Assembly (NCBI GenBank): GCA_022606135.1
Contig: JABYQN010000006.1
Location: 1,426,001 to 1,490,000 of the forward strand
Length of the DNA: 64,000 bases
Source: Fomes fomentarius
Lineage: Eukaryota > Basidiomycota > Agaricomycetes > Polyporales > Polyporaceae
Reading direction: 5' to 3'
A program made the position numbers and the translations under genes. Below, piece after piece: positions 24,301 through 35,011 of the stretch. Every line of letters starts with the position of its first letter. The stretch's first letter is position 1. The notes beneath the pieces are model-generated. The model searched no databases, was not told where the DNA came from, and saw only the letters and a program-made list of their open reading frames with translations.

Positions 24301-25433
24301 ATAGCTCCTCGGGGAGGCATACGGCGGCAAAATTATCCTGACTCATAGCAGTCGGACGGCGAAGCCTCTTTATCTTGTACTTCTTTCCGACGGTTCGGTG
24401 AGTCTTCTTTGTGGTTGCCGTCTGCTCTTCCCTCTGTCGCATCGTCGGTGTTGAGCCTGCCGTGTGCGGTCTCTCCTTCGGCGAGTGCACTCTACAGCAC
24501 GCTGTCGGGATATATCTTCTTTTATGATCTTGTCCTTGTGTGGGGCGATATCACACATAATGTATGCCTTTGCCAACGCGAAGCGTGTTGCGAACTGTCA
24601 ATGACTGAGACACGGATGGCGGTTCTGAAGAAGAGCCCTCCCCGTTTCGGTCCCGCAGGATTAGCCGCGCGCCAAGCTTCCGGTGACGCTCACCAAACAC
24701 ATATGCACGTGACCATCATCCTTCCATAAAAATCCAATGCCGAAACTGCGTCCTGACTCCCGGCTGCTGTCTGCTTCAGGCGGATAGTGGTGAGGACTGC
24801 GGTGGAATTTTCTCTTCGTTGGCTGGGGGAATTGTAGTCTCGTGGGGGACGAGCGTACGCACAGGGAACGGCACCTTCAGAGGCCTAAATGCCCGGCGGT
24901 GCCTTCAGCTTTGTAGCCCCGCATGTCAGCGTTGTGGCCTCGGTGCCGTCTGCTGCTCCCTATGTACTTTTTGGCCCGGCTGCGCGTCGTTGCCGTGCCG
25001 TCAGGCGATGCGGCATTGTGCATTTCCGTGCGCAGGTGAATGAGTTTACTTCCGTTTGACCCCCATCGTCCCGTGAATGAGTCGGATTGGTGCGAACGGC
25101 ATACTGGGCACGATCGCCTTTCCCTCAGTGTCTAGCCTGTGGCACGTCAAGAATCATCCGGTCTTATCGGGAGACATACCAGATCAAGCCCGGAGGGCGG
25201 GGCGGGTGGTAATAGTGGAAGGGATAGGTCGCAGTTTGAGTGGGAGCCCCGACCCCGGCAGTCTGGTCCTTCATACCTTCTCTCCGAATCCGGACGCCCG
25301 CTGACGACCCTAGTGGTCGTTTACGACATCGTATCTGCCTTCATATACGAGCTCGAAATGGCTCCCGAGCACCATCCTCCCTATCTCTTCTTCCCCTGCC
25401 CACTGCGCCTGCGGCCTGCACGCCTCTTCCGCC
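21356..25433. other. Gene-poor region
   Basis: About 4.1 kb in which I cannot support a protein gene. Frames are short, interrupted and of odd composition. A tRNA-like element is at 21695-21761. A degenerate repetition of CCTCCATCGTCC-like units lies at about 23725-23800. The frame at 23977-24348 has a hydrophobic patch but no family likeness. Decayed transposon sequence is possible, but no transposase, reverse transcriptase or terminal repeat was recognised. Confidence 0.45.
21695..21761 (-). other. tRNA-like element, probably a relic
   Basis: On the minus strand the sequence has a perfect B box (GGTTCGACTCC), a T-arm (GTCGG/CCGGC around TTCGACT) and complementary ends GGACCGA/TTGGTCC that could pair as a 7-bp acceptor stem. 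The total of about 67 nt is short. The D-arm is weak and no standard anticodon loop with U33 is seen. Most likely a degenerate tRNA gene or another pol III element. Confidence 0.35.
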
Positions 25434-26016
25434 ATGCATGAATTTGTACCGCAGCGACGCCATATCTTCACGACCGCGCCGGAGGATCTCGACGACGATT
25501 ATGACGAGTACTTGTTCTACCCTTCGGAGAATCGCATGATACACTTGGAGGTATGCGTATTCAGACACGGTCCCTTGTTCTATAGTACCCTGACACGGCG
25601 AGTAGCCCTTTCTTCCCTCACCGGCGCCGGAGCAGATCGATGCCGACCACGAATACGTCTCATCCTCCTCTGACCTGTCTGAAGTACCCTGGGGCAGTAT
25701 CCAATCATTGCCGCATCTTGACCACCTCCTCAAGCTCCCTTCGTCCCCGACGTACTCGATCGACTCGAGCTTTGTCTTCCCAGAGCGCGTTGACGACCGG
25801 GGAATCAGGGTTCTGGGCTATAGCAAGCTCTTCAGGACGGGCTTGCTGGCAAAGGTGAGTGCGATGTCTGTACCGCTCCTCGACTTCCTCCAACGTGCCC
25901 CCTGGCCTCAGTCGTGCAGCATCACGCGACGAATGGACGCTTTCTTCTCGAAGATAACGAGCAAGCTGCGTGCGCTGAGAAGCCGTTTCGCTCGTTCGGT
26001 TGCTCAAGCCTCGTGA
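25434..26016 (+). CDS. Hypothetical 146-aa protein
   Basis: Unrecognised. The model has three exons (25434-25550, 25636-25854, 25912-26016) with phase-0 junctions. It starts MHEFVPQRRHIFTTAPEDLD, has an acidic Asp/Glu/Tyr stretch, a Ser-rich middle (EYVSSSSDLSEVPWG), a more ordered part (FVFPERVDDRGIRVLGYSK), and a strongly basic tail (FFSKITSKLRALRSRFARS). The second intron is 57 nt, in frame and without stop, so a 165-aa form is possible if it is retained. No signal peptide or TM segment. It is the only convincing coding unit in the gene-poor zone. Confidence 0.5.
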
Positions 26017-27626
26017 GGGTAGTAACTCAGGCATATGGTATATGGTATATTCGTAGTACGTATTGTAGGCTCCCACCGCCGCGGCGCGTCTCGTCGCGCC
26101 GTGCTCTTGAAAATCACGCGTTCAGCGTTGCTTCTTGCTTTTTGATACCCCACGATGGCCAACTTTGCGGACCGGGGATCCATATGCTCGCCCCGTACTC
26201 CTGCGCTGGCCCTTCGAGAGCGTCGAAGTATACACACGGGCGAAACAATGTCTACCGAGCCAATAAACGTGGTGGAGGTGTGGAAGGGGGTGGAAGGGCT
26301 TGGAGTGGTCCCATAGCGACACGAGAAGATCCAGCAGGTTATTAGCTTGTTGCCCTGAACAGTGAATGCCGTAGAATCGATGATCACTCTCACAACGAAC
26401 GTTCGATTTTGAGCCTTACATTTACTAGAGACAGAGACACGTCGTTCCGAGGGTCTGCCGTTGCCTTGCAAAGAACACGAGGACAGCCCAGGCATGGACG
26501 GTCGCTTGCAACAGATGCGGTATTGATGATACCTAGATTTGCTCCATACATTAGCCACGCGAGAAGCACTGGCAGGTGCACTGAGAGGGCCACAACCGTA
26601 CGAGCGCCGCCGCCGATCATGTGACTGGTGGCCCCACACGACGTACGTAAATTGGCTGGTCGTGTTCGTCGGTGAAGAGGAGTGCTTTGCGGGTGTGGTA
26701 GGACAAGGTGGCTCGATCGAATAGCTTCAAGAGTGAGGCTACTGACGGCCGCGGTGTCACGGCCACCCAGTGCACAGCAATCGTCGCGGCAAACCCCGAT
26801 GTGGATATGTTCCTAGCTTGCATCCTGCTGCCAACTACCTCCGTACTCGCCCCACCATCAAGCTGTTATAGTAGCTTGAGTCTCGACGCGTTCGCATCAG
26901 CACCGCGGATGGACAGCCTCCGAGTCAATGATCTGCGCAGGCTCTGGCTCCAAGTGACAGCAACACTGAATTCAAGCCTGCCCTTGATAATGCAAGGAAG
27001 GCCGGCCTGTGACGTGGGTGGCCAGCGCATACAGTGGGCGTGTTTGCCACTAGGCATCGTGCCGAGCATCGTCCGAGCGACTTCTTCATCTCGGACGCTT
27101 CAGGTTCGTGACTTGGTCCAATCTCGGTTACTCACGCAGTACGATCGCGCTCTGCCTCTTCTCGCATCACCCCTGTGATATCTCCCTGGGGTCACGATTC
27201 CATACCAGCTGCACTCACAGAATATCTCTCTGCCTCAGGCCACCCGTCGCTAGGGCGTAGGGTGGTCGTCAGCTCTGAGGATCCTCTGCGTATATGCCAT
27301 TGCAGCGACCTGGGTGTATGCATTCGTCCATGCTTATCCATCATAGCCGACCGAGAGCTGTACATAGCAAGCTATCTGCGATGTTCGTTTGCCCTGGTAT
27401 TCACTCCATATTCTACCTCGAGGCCGGGCGCCTGCTCTACTAGTGCAAGATGTGATTGGGGATGGTGGATCCCCGAACTCAGCATCTCCTGCACCACACA
27501 GCATGCTCTTTGAGCTCCGTGTAGTCCCCGCCATATAAGACCCTCGATACCTTCACTTGCTCTCTTGCGCAAGCCACCGCAATCATCCTTGTCCGTGTCC
27601 TCGAAACCCCCCTCACGCTCCTCGCC
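26017..27626. other. Gene-poor region, continued
   Basis: About 1.6 kb. Frames of 156 codons (26708-27178, plus) and 211 codons (26004-26639, minus) are open but have no recognisable domains and poor splice support, so I do not call them. A short minus-strand frame near 26620 begins with a hydrophobic stretch (VVALSVHLPVLLAWLMYG) but stops soon after. Confidence 0.4.
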
Positions 27627-28693
27627 ATGGCATACTCTGCGTACGAGCCGTACGGCTACCCCCTCCAGCACTCACTCTCCCATGGAGCCATGTATGGTGC
27701 TCACCCTACTGAATACTCTGGATACGCCGACCCGGCGTACGGTGGCGCATACGATGTGAGCACTATCCATTCAGTCCACATCCCTGCCGTCGTGCTGATT
27801 ACTTCCCCTGTCAAAGCAGGGCTACGTGCCAAGCGTGGCGTACTCTGCATACGCTCCAGGACGTAGTATCAGCCAATATGGACGAGGTGAATATCTCTTG
27901 TGCTCTCTCACTGCTATTGCTCTCGAGTTAACACCATACCTTCGTTGGCAGCGTACGACGACTTAGATCTTAGAGACCCCTACTATGCTGACCACTACCG
28001 TAGTGGTACCCCGGGGCCGTACCGCCACCGCCGCAACTCCTTGTCCCGGTCCATGTCGCGCACCATGTCGCGCACCATGTCGCGCTCGCTCTCGCGCATG
28101 GGCCGGCCAGCCTATGGAGACTACCGCGGTATGAGCTCGGGCGTCATCAAGTTCAAGCGCAAGGGCGGCTTCAGGAGCGGTATCACCCTTGGCGAGGCCA
28201 TGTCCGACGCGCACCTTAGTGGGAACGACGACTATGACCTCTACTACCTCAACGCCGATGCACGCGGACGCATCATCCTTAAAGTTAGAGTACGTCTTTC
28301 GTATCCAATATCATCCGACCAGAGGAAGGAAGGGAGAAATAATCTTCGCTGATTCGTGGTTGACAGTGGACGGGCTACAACTCAATGACATACGAGCTCC
28401 CGGCCGACACTTACGACGGCCGCGTAGAGCTCCAGACTCTCGCGCGGCGCATCGCACGCGCATGTGTGCACTTCTTGCAGGTAAGCACGCGTTTCGCGCT
28501 TTGCATACGCCTGTGGCCCGCGCAGCCGCAGTCCGTCCCGTGCCGCTATACAATGGAACTGCACCACTCACGTCCCCCTCTTCATTTGCTTGCGTAGGCC
28601 AACATGATCCCCGTTTCGTGGGACCGTGTAATCCTTTACCATCTGGAGGAGATCTCCACGGGTACCTGGCAGCCCGTCCTCTCCACTAGCTGA
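27627..28693 (+). CDS. Basidiomycete-type conserved protein (DUF6741-like)
   Basis: Function unknown. It starts MAYSAYEPYGYPL at 27627, with a Tyr/Gly/Ala-rich low-complexity N-terminus, then an Arg/Ser-rich stretch (SRSMSRTMSRTMSRSLSR) and a conserved C-terminal core: GVIKFKRKGGFRSGITLGEA, YDLYYLNADARGRIILKVR-WTGYNSMTYELP, YDGRVELQTLARRIARACVH-FLQ-ANMIPVSWDRV, GTWQPVLSTS and TGA. The five introns are short and the final model ends at 28693. I recall the same core in many agaricomycete proteins (possibly Pfam DUF6741), not verified here. The N-terminus is probably disordered and the RS-like stretch may be phosphorylated. No signal or TM. Confidence 0.8.
28053..28088 (+). repeat. In-frame 12-nt tandem repeat (MSRT units)
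   Basis: Two perfect copies of ATGTCGCGCACC and a third partial copy lie in the coding exon of the preceding protein, encoding MSRT-MSRT-MSRS. This is likely a slippage-prone, length-variable site. Confidence 0.8.
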
Positions 28694-29156
28694 ACGGGGG
28701 CCGCTGAGGGCGTCCTGCATTTTGATATAGTCGGTTGCTCTCGTTATTGCTTTCGTATGCGCCCTTGCCCGTTCGAACAGTATGATAGTAGAAAACCACT
28801 GCCCTTGCCGGTCGAGTGCGGTGGGCCATGTGTTAGATGTCTATGCTCCTTGCATCTTTTTATTCCTCCATTTTCCTCTCTCATGACGCATTATGACCGC
28901 ATGACTGTATACATAGCATCACGTCGCATTTGTATGGTACGACATACAATCATCTGCCTATTCACGACTGCAAAACTACATCGCCTGGCCATATTGCGCC
29001 AATTTGAGCTTACTTAACAGCCAGACTTCTAGTTCGGGGAACCTGGGTATATCTTATTGATACAGCACAATACGACATTAACTGTACCGCTGTATTCGGT
29101 ATACTACTATCCATTTCGTTTCTGCAAAAGACGCGCTATCCTCCGTAACCTACACC
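28694..29156. other. Convergent 3' spacer
   Basis: 463 bp between the 3' ends of two genes. AT-rich; no gene seen. Confidence 0.6.
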
Positions 29157-29627
29157 CTACACACGCTTGCGCAGGGTCCTCTCGTGACGGGGCGTGCTGC
29201 GTATGCCCAACGTACGCTTGATCTTCGTCATGAGAGGAACATGGGTTTCACGTCCACGACCCTTTCAACCCCAGAAGACATATCAGCACGAGCAGATGAC
29301 CACAGGTAATGAAGGACGAAGGGAAGTGGGAACTGCGAACGCACCATGAGCTTCAACTCGCGTTTAGCGTGCTTCCTGCCAGAATGCGTGGTGTTGGGGT
29401 TCGCGAGCGCGGCCTCTACAACCACAATGTCGTGTCAAAGAAGCGTGGTGAGTTCGCGACATTGGGTGGGAGAAGGAAGGACGGAAGAAGGATAACGCAC
29501 TATAGCCTCCGGCGACGCGGTCTGGATCCTTCCTGCCAAAGCGTGGCATGGTGAAACGACCTGTACGGCGGGTGGATGATGTCGTGCGCGCAGTGCGCGT
29601 GGTGCTGCGGGGTCCAAAGAGCGGCAT
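29157..29627 (-). CDS. Small basic conserved protein, 100 aa
   Basis: Function unknown. There are three exons (29627-29501, 29415-29345, 29261-29157) with consistent phases. It starts MPLFGPRSTTRTARTTSSTRR, a Thr/Arg-rich stretch, then DRVAGGYKAALANPNTT, SGRKHAKRELKLMGRGRE and the C-terminal block HVPLMTKIKRTLGIRSTPR, ending RKRV. I recall short basidiomycete and ascomycete proteins with the same DRVAGGYKAALxNPNTTxxGRKHAKxEL core, usually unnamed. No signal or TM; strongly basic, so a nucleic-acid or membrane-surface role is conceivable but unsupported. It is easily missed because no single reading frame covers it. Confidence 0.75.
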
Positions 29628-30026
29628 TGTGGTACGACAGTGCTGGTGTGTATTGAAGTTGTAGTTCGTTGGACTCAAGTGCGTTGGTAGGCTCAGGCTG
29701 TTCGATGCGGGGAATAGTATGCTGAGGTTCAATGCGTTGTTATCATGCGAAGATGGGAGCAAACGTTCTTATATGCATTCTGGGGCACTGATACGTCATC
29801 TCGCCCGGGGGGTCGCGGCGGGGGAGCGTGCACAGGCGTTGTGGAGAGCATGCTCCGGAGTGCCCAGGCATGGCATGGAGTGTGGTCAAGGTCTACCACT
29901 CCACCTGGCGTCTGATAAGTCACGCGTCACACCATCGCTACCATCGCTCTAGCGCTGGGCCTAGTGCCTTGTTCACACCCACTGTCATCCTCCGGCCCAG
30001 TCTTACTCCACACGGCCTTGTCATGC
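29628..30026. promoter_or_regulatory. Divergent spacer, small basic gene / TAD1
   Basis: 399 bp between divergent starts, presumably both promoters. No distinct motif recognised. Confidence 0.4.
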
Positions 30027-31509
30027 ATGGTAGACGGCTCCCCAGACATAGCCTCCTCCCTCGTGCTCTCGACTTATGCTAAACAGAAGCTCAGACCGCC
30101 TGATGGCCAATTTACCATCCTCGCGGGATTTGTCCTCTGCAATATAGAAGAAGCCCAAGTTATCTCTCTCGGAACTGGATCGAAATGCCTCCCAGCGGCC
30201 CGTCTTCCCAAGAATGGAGATGCTCTACATGATAGTCATGCTGAGGTTCTTGCCCGGAGAGGCGTCGTTCGTTGGTTTCTAGAGGAGATCACGCGGGTTT
30301 GCTCTGCACCAGGAACGGTATCGTCTTGGATGCGCAGGATGGAAGACGGCAAGCTTGCCCTAGAAGAAGGGGTTACTCTCAACATGTACATCTCCACGGT
30401 TCCATGTAAGTGGATGCATATATCTCAAGGTTCAATTTTGGGTCTCACCACGACTAACGTTGTTTCCCATCAGGCGGAGACGCTTCCACCCGGTTCCTGG
30501 CCTCTTTCCAAGACACCGAAATGGCTGCGCTCAAGGACTCCACAGCATTTCCAGAGTTTCCGCCGAACACTACATCCAGGGGTCGCGACAATTACTCGCT
30601 CTATGGCGTCATGCGCACGAAACCTGGACGCGCCGACTCCCCTCCAACACTATCCATGTCCTGCAGCGACAAGATCGCTTCCTGGAATGTGTTGGGGATC
30701 CAAGGAGCATTGTTGTCACACCTCATGCGGCCGGTGTACTTAGACCGGATCATCATAGGGGAAGTTGAGCTGTCGATGCGTCCGCTTGTACTCGAGGACT
30801 GCATCAGAGCTCTATATGGCAGATTGCGCTCGATCAATGGTTAGTGGACAGAGTGTTCCACCCCGACGGCACTCATACTATACTGGCTTCAGATCTTCCG
30901 CCGGGCTACCGGTTGAACGAGCCACGCATCGAATTCACCTCGGCCGTGTTTGTTCACTCTCGCTCAGCCTTGGGACCCAAAGCTACGAGCGGGTGCAACG
31001 ATTGTAAGTTCTTGGCACTTCAGCTGTGACATCAGCGCATACATACGCATCGTGGCAGCTCTCTGCTGGGTATCGGATTCTACGAAGTCCAATGAGGTCC
31101 TCATCAATGGAATCCGCCGCGGAGTTCCGCCCAAGCATCGGAATAATCCCAAGTTCAGGTGCGTTCACGAACATCTGGCAACCCGTGCATGAGCCTAAAA
31201 GACCCCCCCCTGCAGGCCTATCTTGTCAAAATTAGCCCTATACGGACTTTTCCGGGACGTTGCAGCGAAGGTGGGCAAGGCGGTGGATCCGCACTGCGCG
31301 TGAGTGGGGCACTGTGCATGCTACCATTGGACCTCAGTGCCCTAACCATCTATAGAAGGGAACCATCGTACTACGAGAGCAAGCAAGCTGCCTCTGAGTA
31401 TCGACGAGCGAAGTTAGCTCTGAAAGGTCCAGGTGGGCCATTCGAAGGTTGGATAGTAAGTGGGCGCGAATGGGAGGACTTCGACGCCGTCGGAACACTG
31501 AGGTGCTAG
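30027..31509 (+). CDS. TAD1: tRNA-specific adenosine deaminase 1 (A37 of tRNA-Ala)
   Basis: Tad1/ADAT1 deaminates adenosine 37 of tRNA-Ala to inosine. The zinc-dependent deaminase motifs are all present: [11 protein letters not shown] (His ligand and catalytic Glu), VPC-GDAS (Cys, split by an intron inside the Cys codon) and [21 protein letters not shown] (second Cys and the ADAT signature). The start [19 protein letters not shown] at 30027 is the first sensible ATG; a longer in-frame start exists at 29964. Later exons carry [48 protein letters not shown] and a tail ending DAVGTLRC and TAG. The six introns are all short. Housekeeping; expected in cytosol or nucleus. Confidence 0.92.
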
Positions 31510-31945
31510 TATGTCGAAGAGTTTGTCGAATCATAGAAAGTACCAGTACTAGATAGTCAGGTTGCCATGCTGTGCAGCATGTATACTCCCCTCCTTGCCG
31601 TGTCTCAACCACAGCCACATTCGGTACAGATTTATGAATCTGATCACTAGTACTAGTACAATCAAACCCGGTCATCGGGGTGCATAGACCAGTACAAATA
31701 AAAATAACTGACTCTCAGATCAGAACACGAGCTGTCATAATAAGAGCGCGGGGAGTATCATAGGAATTACAACGTTAACCCAAGACGCCAGCATCTGCGT
31801 AGATACAACGCCAAAGCCCTCCGTAGAGGACCGTAGCACAGAGGTTTGGGGGCGTGAAGAATACAGTCATTACACTTCGTCAATACAACGTGAGTCTAAC
31901 TATATAGTCGTTAACAAACTGTCCAGGACCTTCTAGGAGCAGTCC
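31510..31945. other. Convergent 3' spacer
   Basis: 436 bp between the stop codons of TAD1 and GPC1. It includes a short ACTAGTACTAGT palindrome near 31645. No gene seen. Confidence 0.6.
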
Positions 31946-33796
31946 TCATCGGGCGTCACCGTTCATAGGAGGAATGACGTCCTGCGGGTCTACGGCCGCG
32001 ACGATTGGTGAAAGAACCCTAGGTGAGCCGGCGGTGTTGGATAGGTCGTCGTCGCTTTGTGGACCCAAGGTGGGACTTGAGCGCTCTGAGCGTGCTGTGA
32101 CCTCGGCAAGTTCTTTGCGTAGAGCTTCCAACTCTCGTTCGAACCTGTCAAATGCAACACATGAGTGGTTAGGACATGTAATTGTGTGATGTGCACATAC
32201 TTGCGACCGAAGACCTCGATGTAGAAGCCTCCGCCATTCCAGGCGCAGACGGCAAAGAGGAACAGTATATATGCGGAGCTCCAGAACGCGCTGTCGTACA
32301 GGAGGAATACCGCTGGCAGCTCCATGACAATCGAGTATACTGGACGAATTTGGTATAAACATCATCTGGTCTGCTAGATTGATGCGCGGATAGGATACAT
32401 ACCGAATTGTCCGGTCATGAACGAGATCTCTCGGTGTTCAGGAGGAATCCTGGCCAATGTGCGCCCAATGGCACCACGCTTGTCGTTGAGCATCCAAGTG
32501 AAGGACGTGATTCGCTGACCAGACTGGACCTTCGCACGGCGGTCAATCAGCACGTACTGCAGACTCTGTTAGCAGAATCTTCAGCGTGATGGAAAAGGTC
32601 AAGAACGAACCTTCCAATAGAGCAGCTGCCAGATGAGGTCTGATGGAGCGGCTAAGTCAGCTTCAAGAGTGAAATCTCTATAACAGAGACCATACAGATA
32701 ATGCCACTCAGGAGTAATGCCTTGAATGGGTGTAGATGGGGAACGTCGCGAAGAGCTGGGAAGCGTTCGTGCGCATTGGCGTAGTGATGTCTGGGGTCAT
32801 ATCAATATACGACAGCGGATAGAGCTCGAGGGCAGCTTACCGGATCACCGAGAAGACAAGCGGAGGATAGATGTGGATGAAGAGCGAAGTAACCTTATCC
32901 CAGTCGTGGAAGACAAGGCTGTTCCTCCAGGTGATCACAGCGCTTGCCAGAGATCCAAGGGAGATGCAATAGCAGGCAACAAATAGCGCGGCACTTGTTG
33001 GCCTGACCCAGATAAAGATAAGGTCCAAAACGTTGATGTAATAGCATAGGTCGAAGAGGAAATAGTGCCAAGCCCGTTTCTTGTACATGTAAACTCGCAT
33101 TGGCAAGTAATATGCCGCTTGCACAGAGTAGGCAACGTGTATCCACCTGCCCATTCAACGCGGTCAGTAAACAGTTGCGCACACAAATAAGCGCACATAC
33201 TCTGGAGCGATGCCGAAGAGTAGAGCAGTCAGAAGAAGGGACATGACACCCATGAAGAACGTGACCTTCTCGCGAGTCCGGATGACCTTCGCGGAGTGCC
33301 ATGTTTGGGTTATCGCAAGCAGGCGTTGGGAAACCTATAGGGGCCAGCAGGTCAACGGATTGGACCAAAGTGAGTCCGCATGCCGCGCACGTTCGTACCT
33401 TCAACTTGTATCTCTGCAACTCACGCTCGAGTTGAATGTTGGTAGCGGCGGGAACAAGCTTGAGGGGCCCATCCTTGAGTACATCCTTCTTCTTGAGATC
33501 GTTGAGGGTAGCCTCTGCGCGCAATTTGAGGCGGTCGCTGGTCTTCGCGAGGTTTCGCTGCAGTAGGTCAAGATGGGAGTCGAAATACGTCTCCATGGTG
33601 TCTATGATGACGCGTTATGAGCCTGACTACAGCAAATAGAATAACACTGCGCACCTAGTAGAGTGAAACCACTCGCCCAATCCGAGATTTCGTCCTTGAC
33701 GAAACGCTCGAAGGGAGCAGAGAATATGCCTGTCCCGCTGTCACGCCTCTGCATCTCAGGCGGCGACGGTGGACGGGATGAGCCTGGGGTAGACAT
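31946..33796 (-). CDS. GPC1: Glycerophosphocholine acyltransferase (DUF2838)
   Basis: Gpc1 reacylates glycerophosphocholine with acyl-CoA to lyso-PC in the ER, part of phosphatidylcholine remodelling. The start MSTPGSSRPPSPPEMQRR (33796) gives a disordered N-terminus, then a helical region METYFDSHLDLLQRNL and several TM segments. The family core is very clear: YYLPMRVYMYKKRAWHYFLF, DLCYYINVLDLIFIWVRP, SLASAVITWRNSLVFHDWDK and VTSLFIHIYPPLVFSVIR, followed by WQLLYWKYVLIDRR, a further pair of TM helices (AYILFLFAVCAWNGGGFYIEV) and a coiled, Ser-rich cytosolic tail ending PPMNGDAR. Eight or so exons, all short introns. The promoter is shared with ISU1, 310 bp away. Confidence 0.92.
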
Positions 33797-33979
33797 GGCA
33801 GGTCGTGGATATGGGCGTTGAACAATGGGGGGAAGAGATAAAGTCAAAGCAGAGAGACAAGGAGGAGACTCAAAGCAGGACGCATGTGCGACGCGTTCAG
33901 ACTCCAAAGCAATCACAGTACTTACTAGTACACGCACCAGCGCTCCAGATTGGGAAATATGGGTTACCTAAGCTGTAGT

Positions 33980-34007
33980 CACGTGGAGCTCCACGTGGAG
34001 CTATTGG
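33980..34007. promoter_or_regulatory. Palindromic double E-box and CCAAT box in GPC1/ISU1 promoter
   Basis: Between the divergent starts (33796 and 34107) lies a perfect 18-bp palindrome holding two CACGTG E-boxes (33980-33985 and 33992-33997), followed by ATTGG, the CCAAT box in reverse, at 34003-34007. In fungi CACGTG binds bHLH factors such as Cbf1, and CCAAT binds the Hap complex, which acts with HapX in iron control. Binding here is inferred. Confidence 0.6.
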
Positions 34008-34106
34008 AGGATGACATTGCCGCTGCACCCACGGCCGACGCAATCGCTCGGAAGGCACGCAGCTGAGAAAGCCTTCTCTCTCACCCTCACCACCACCACT
34101 GCAGCC

Positions 34107-34848
34107 ATGTTGCGCTCGTCGATTGCAAAGTCCCTCGTCAACGCTTCTCCCCGCGCGAGCAGGCTCGCTGCTAGGCCCGTCATTGCCCGCGCGTACCATG
34201 AGAAAGTGATTTCCCACTATGAGCAGCCTAGAAACGTATGTCTCGTCCGGTCTGGACTTTTGTGTCCGTTTATCAGATAACTCATGCGCCCGTCCCTTCC
34301 CCTTCTCTAGGTTGGCTCTCTTCCGAAGAACGACGTCGATGTTGGCACAGGCTTGGTTGGTGCCCCTGCGTATGTCTCTTCGACGCTGTTCATGTCTTTG
34401 TCATCGTCGGCTGACGCCTATGTCGTCAGGTGCGGGGATGTCATGAAGCTGCAGATCCGCGTGGATGAGAACGGTATAATATCCGACGTGAAGTTTAAGA
34501 CGTTTGGATGCGGGAGTGCCATTGCATCTAGCTCGTACATGACCGAGCGGGTCAAGGGCCTGTCGCTCGAGGACGCGGAGAAAATCAAAAACACGGAGAT
34601 TGCGAAGGAGCTATGCTTGCCTCCGGTCAAACTCCACTGCTCCAGTGAGTCTCAGATATACTACCTGATGCTCGTCTTCTGAATGATTGCTAGTGCTCGC
34701 CGAGGACGCCATCCGCTCAGCCATTCGTGATTACAGGAGTAAGCGGAGCAAGGTTGGGAACCCCAAGAAAGCCGGCTATATTGACGTGTCTCAAAGCGCG
34801 GCGACCGGCGAGACCGTAGCAACCGCTCATCCTCCGTCATCGTCGTAG
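34107..34848 (+). CDS. ISU1: Mitochondrial iron-sulfur cluster scaffold protein
   Basis: IscU-type scaffold on which [2Fe-2S] clusters are built by Nfs1/Isd11 with frataxin, then passed on by Hsp70 and Jac1. The first 30 residues (MLRSSIAKSLVNASPRASR...) are a basic Arg/Ser-rich mitochondrial presequence, then YHEKVISHYEQPRN. The three cluster cysteines are seen in CGDVMKLQIRVDENG, FKTFGCGSAIASSS and LHCSMLAEDAIR, and the Hsp70-binding LPPVK motif is intact. Introns follow PRN, VGAPA and LHCS. The C-terminal extension ending HPPSSS is longer than in bacteria. The start at 34107 is favoured by the presequence. Confidence 0.96.
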
Positions 34849-35011
34849 TTTGTGACACAAAGTCTTCTTGTGCAGCCTTCGTTCGGCGTGTTCTTGTATT
34901 ATTAGTCTCGATTATGCATGCAGTAGCGTAGTATCATCACTTCAACATCATACATTCGTATAAAATGTCATACGTCACAATACAAATACTATCGCCACGG
35001 ACGCAGAAGTA

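Noticed and set aside
21356..25433. Transposon relic
   Set aside because: No transposase, integrase or reverse-transcriptase motif and no terminal repeats could be seen, so it is left as an open possibility only.
26004..26639. 211-codon reverse-strand frame
   Set aside because: Composition is random-looking (many Arg/Ser/Cys in no pattern), no domain, and it partly overlaps the likely orphan gene on the other strand.
26708..27178. 156-codon forward frame
   Set aside because: No domain, signal or splice support; not enough to call a gene.
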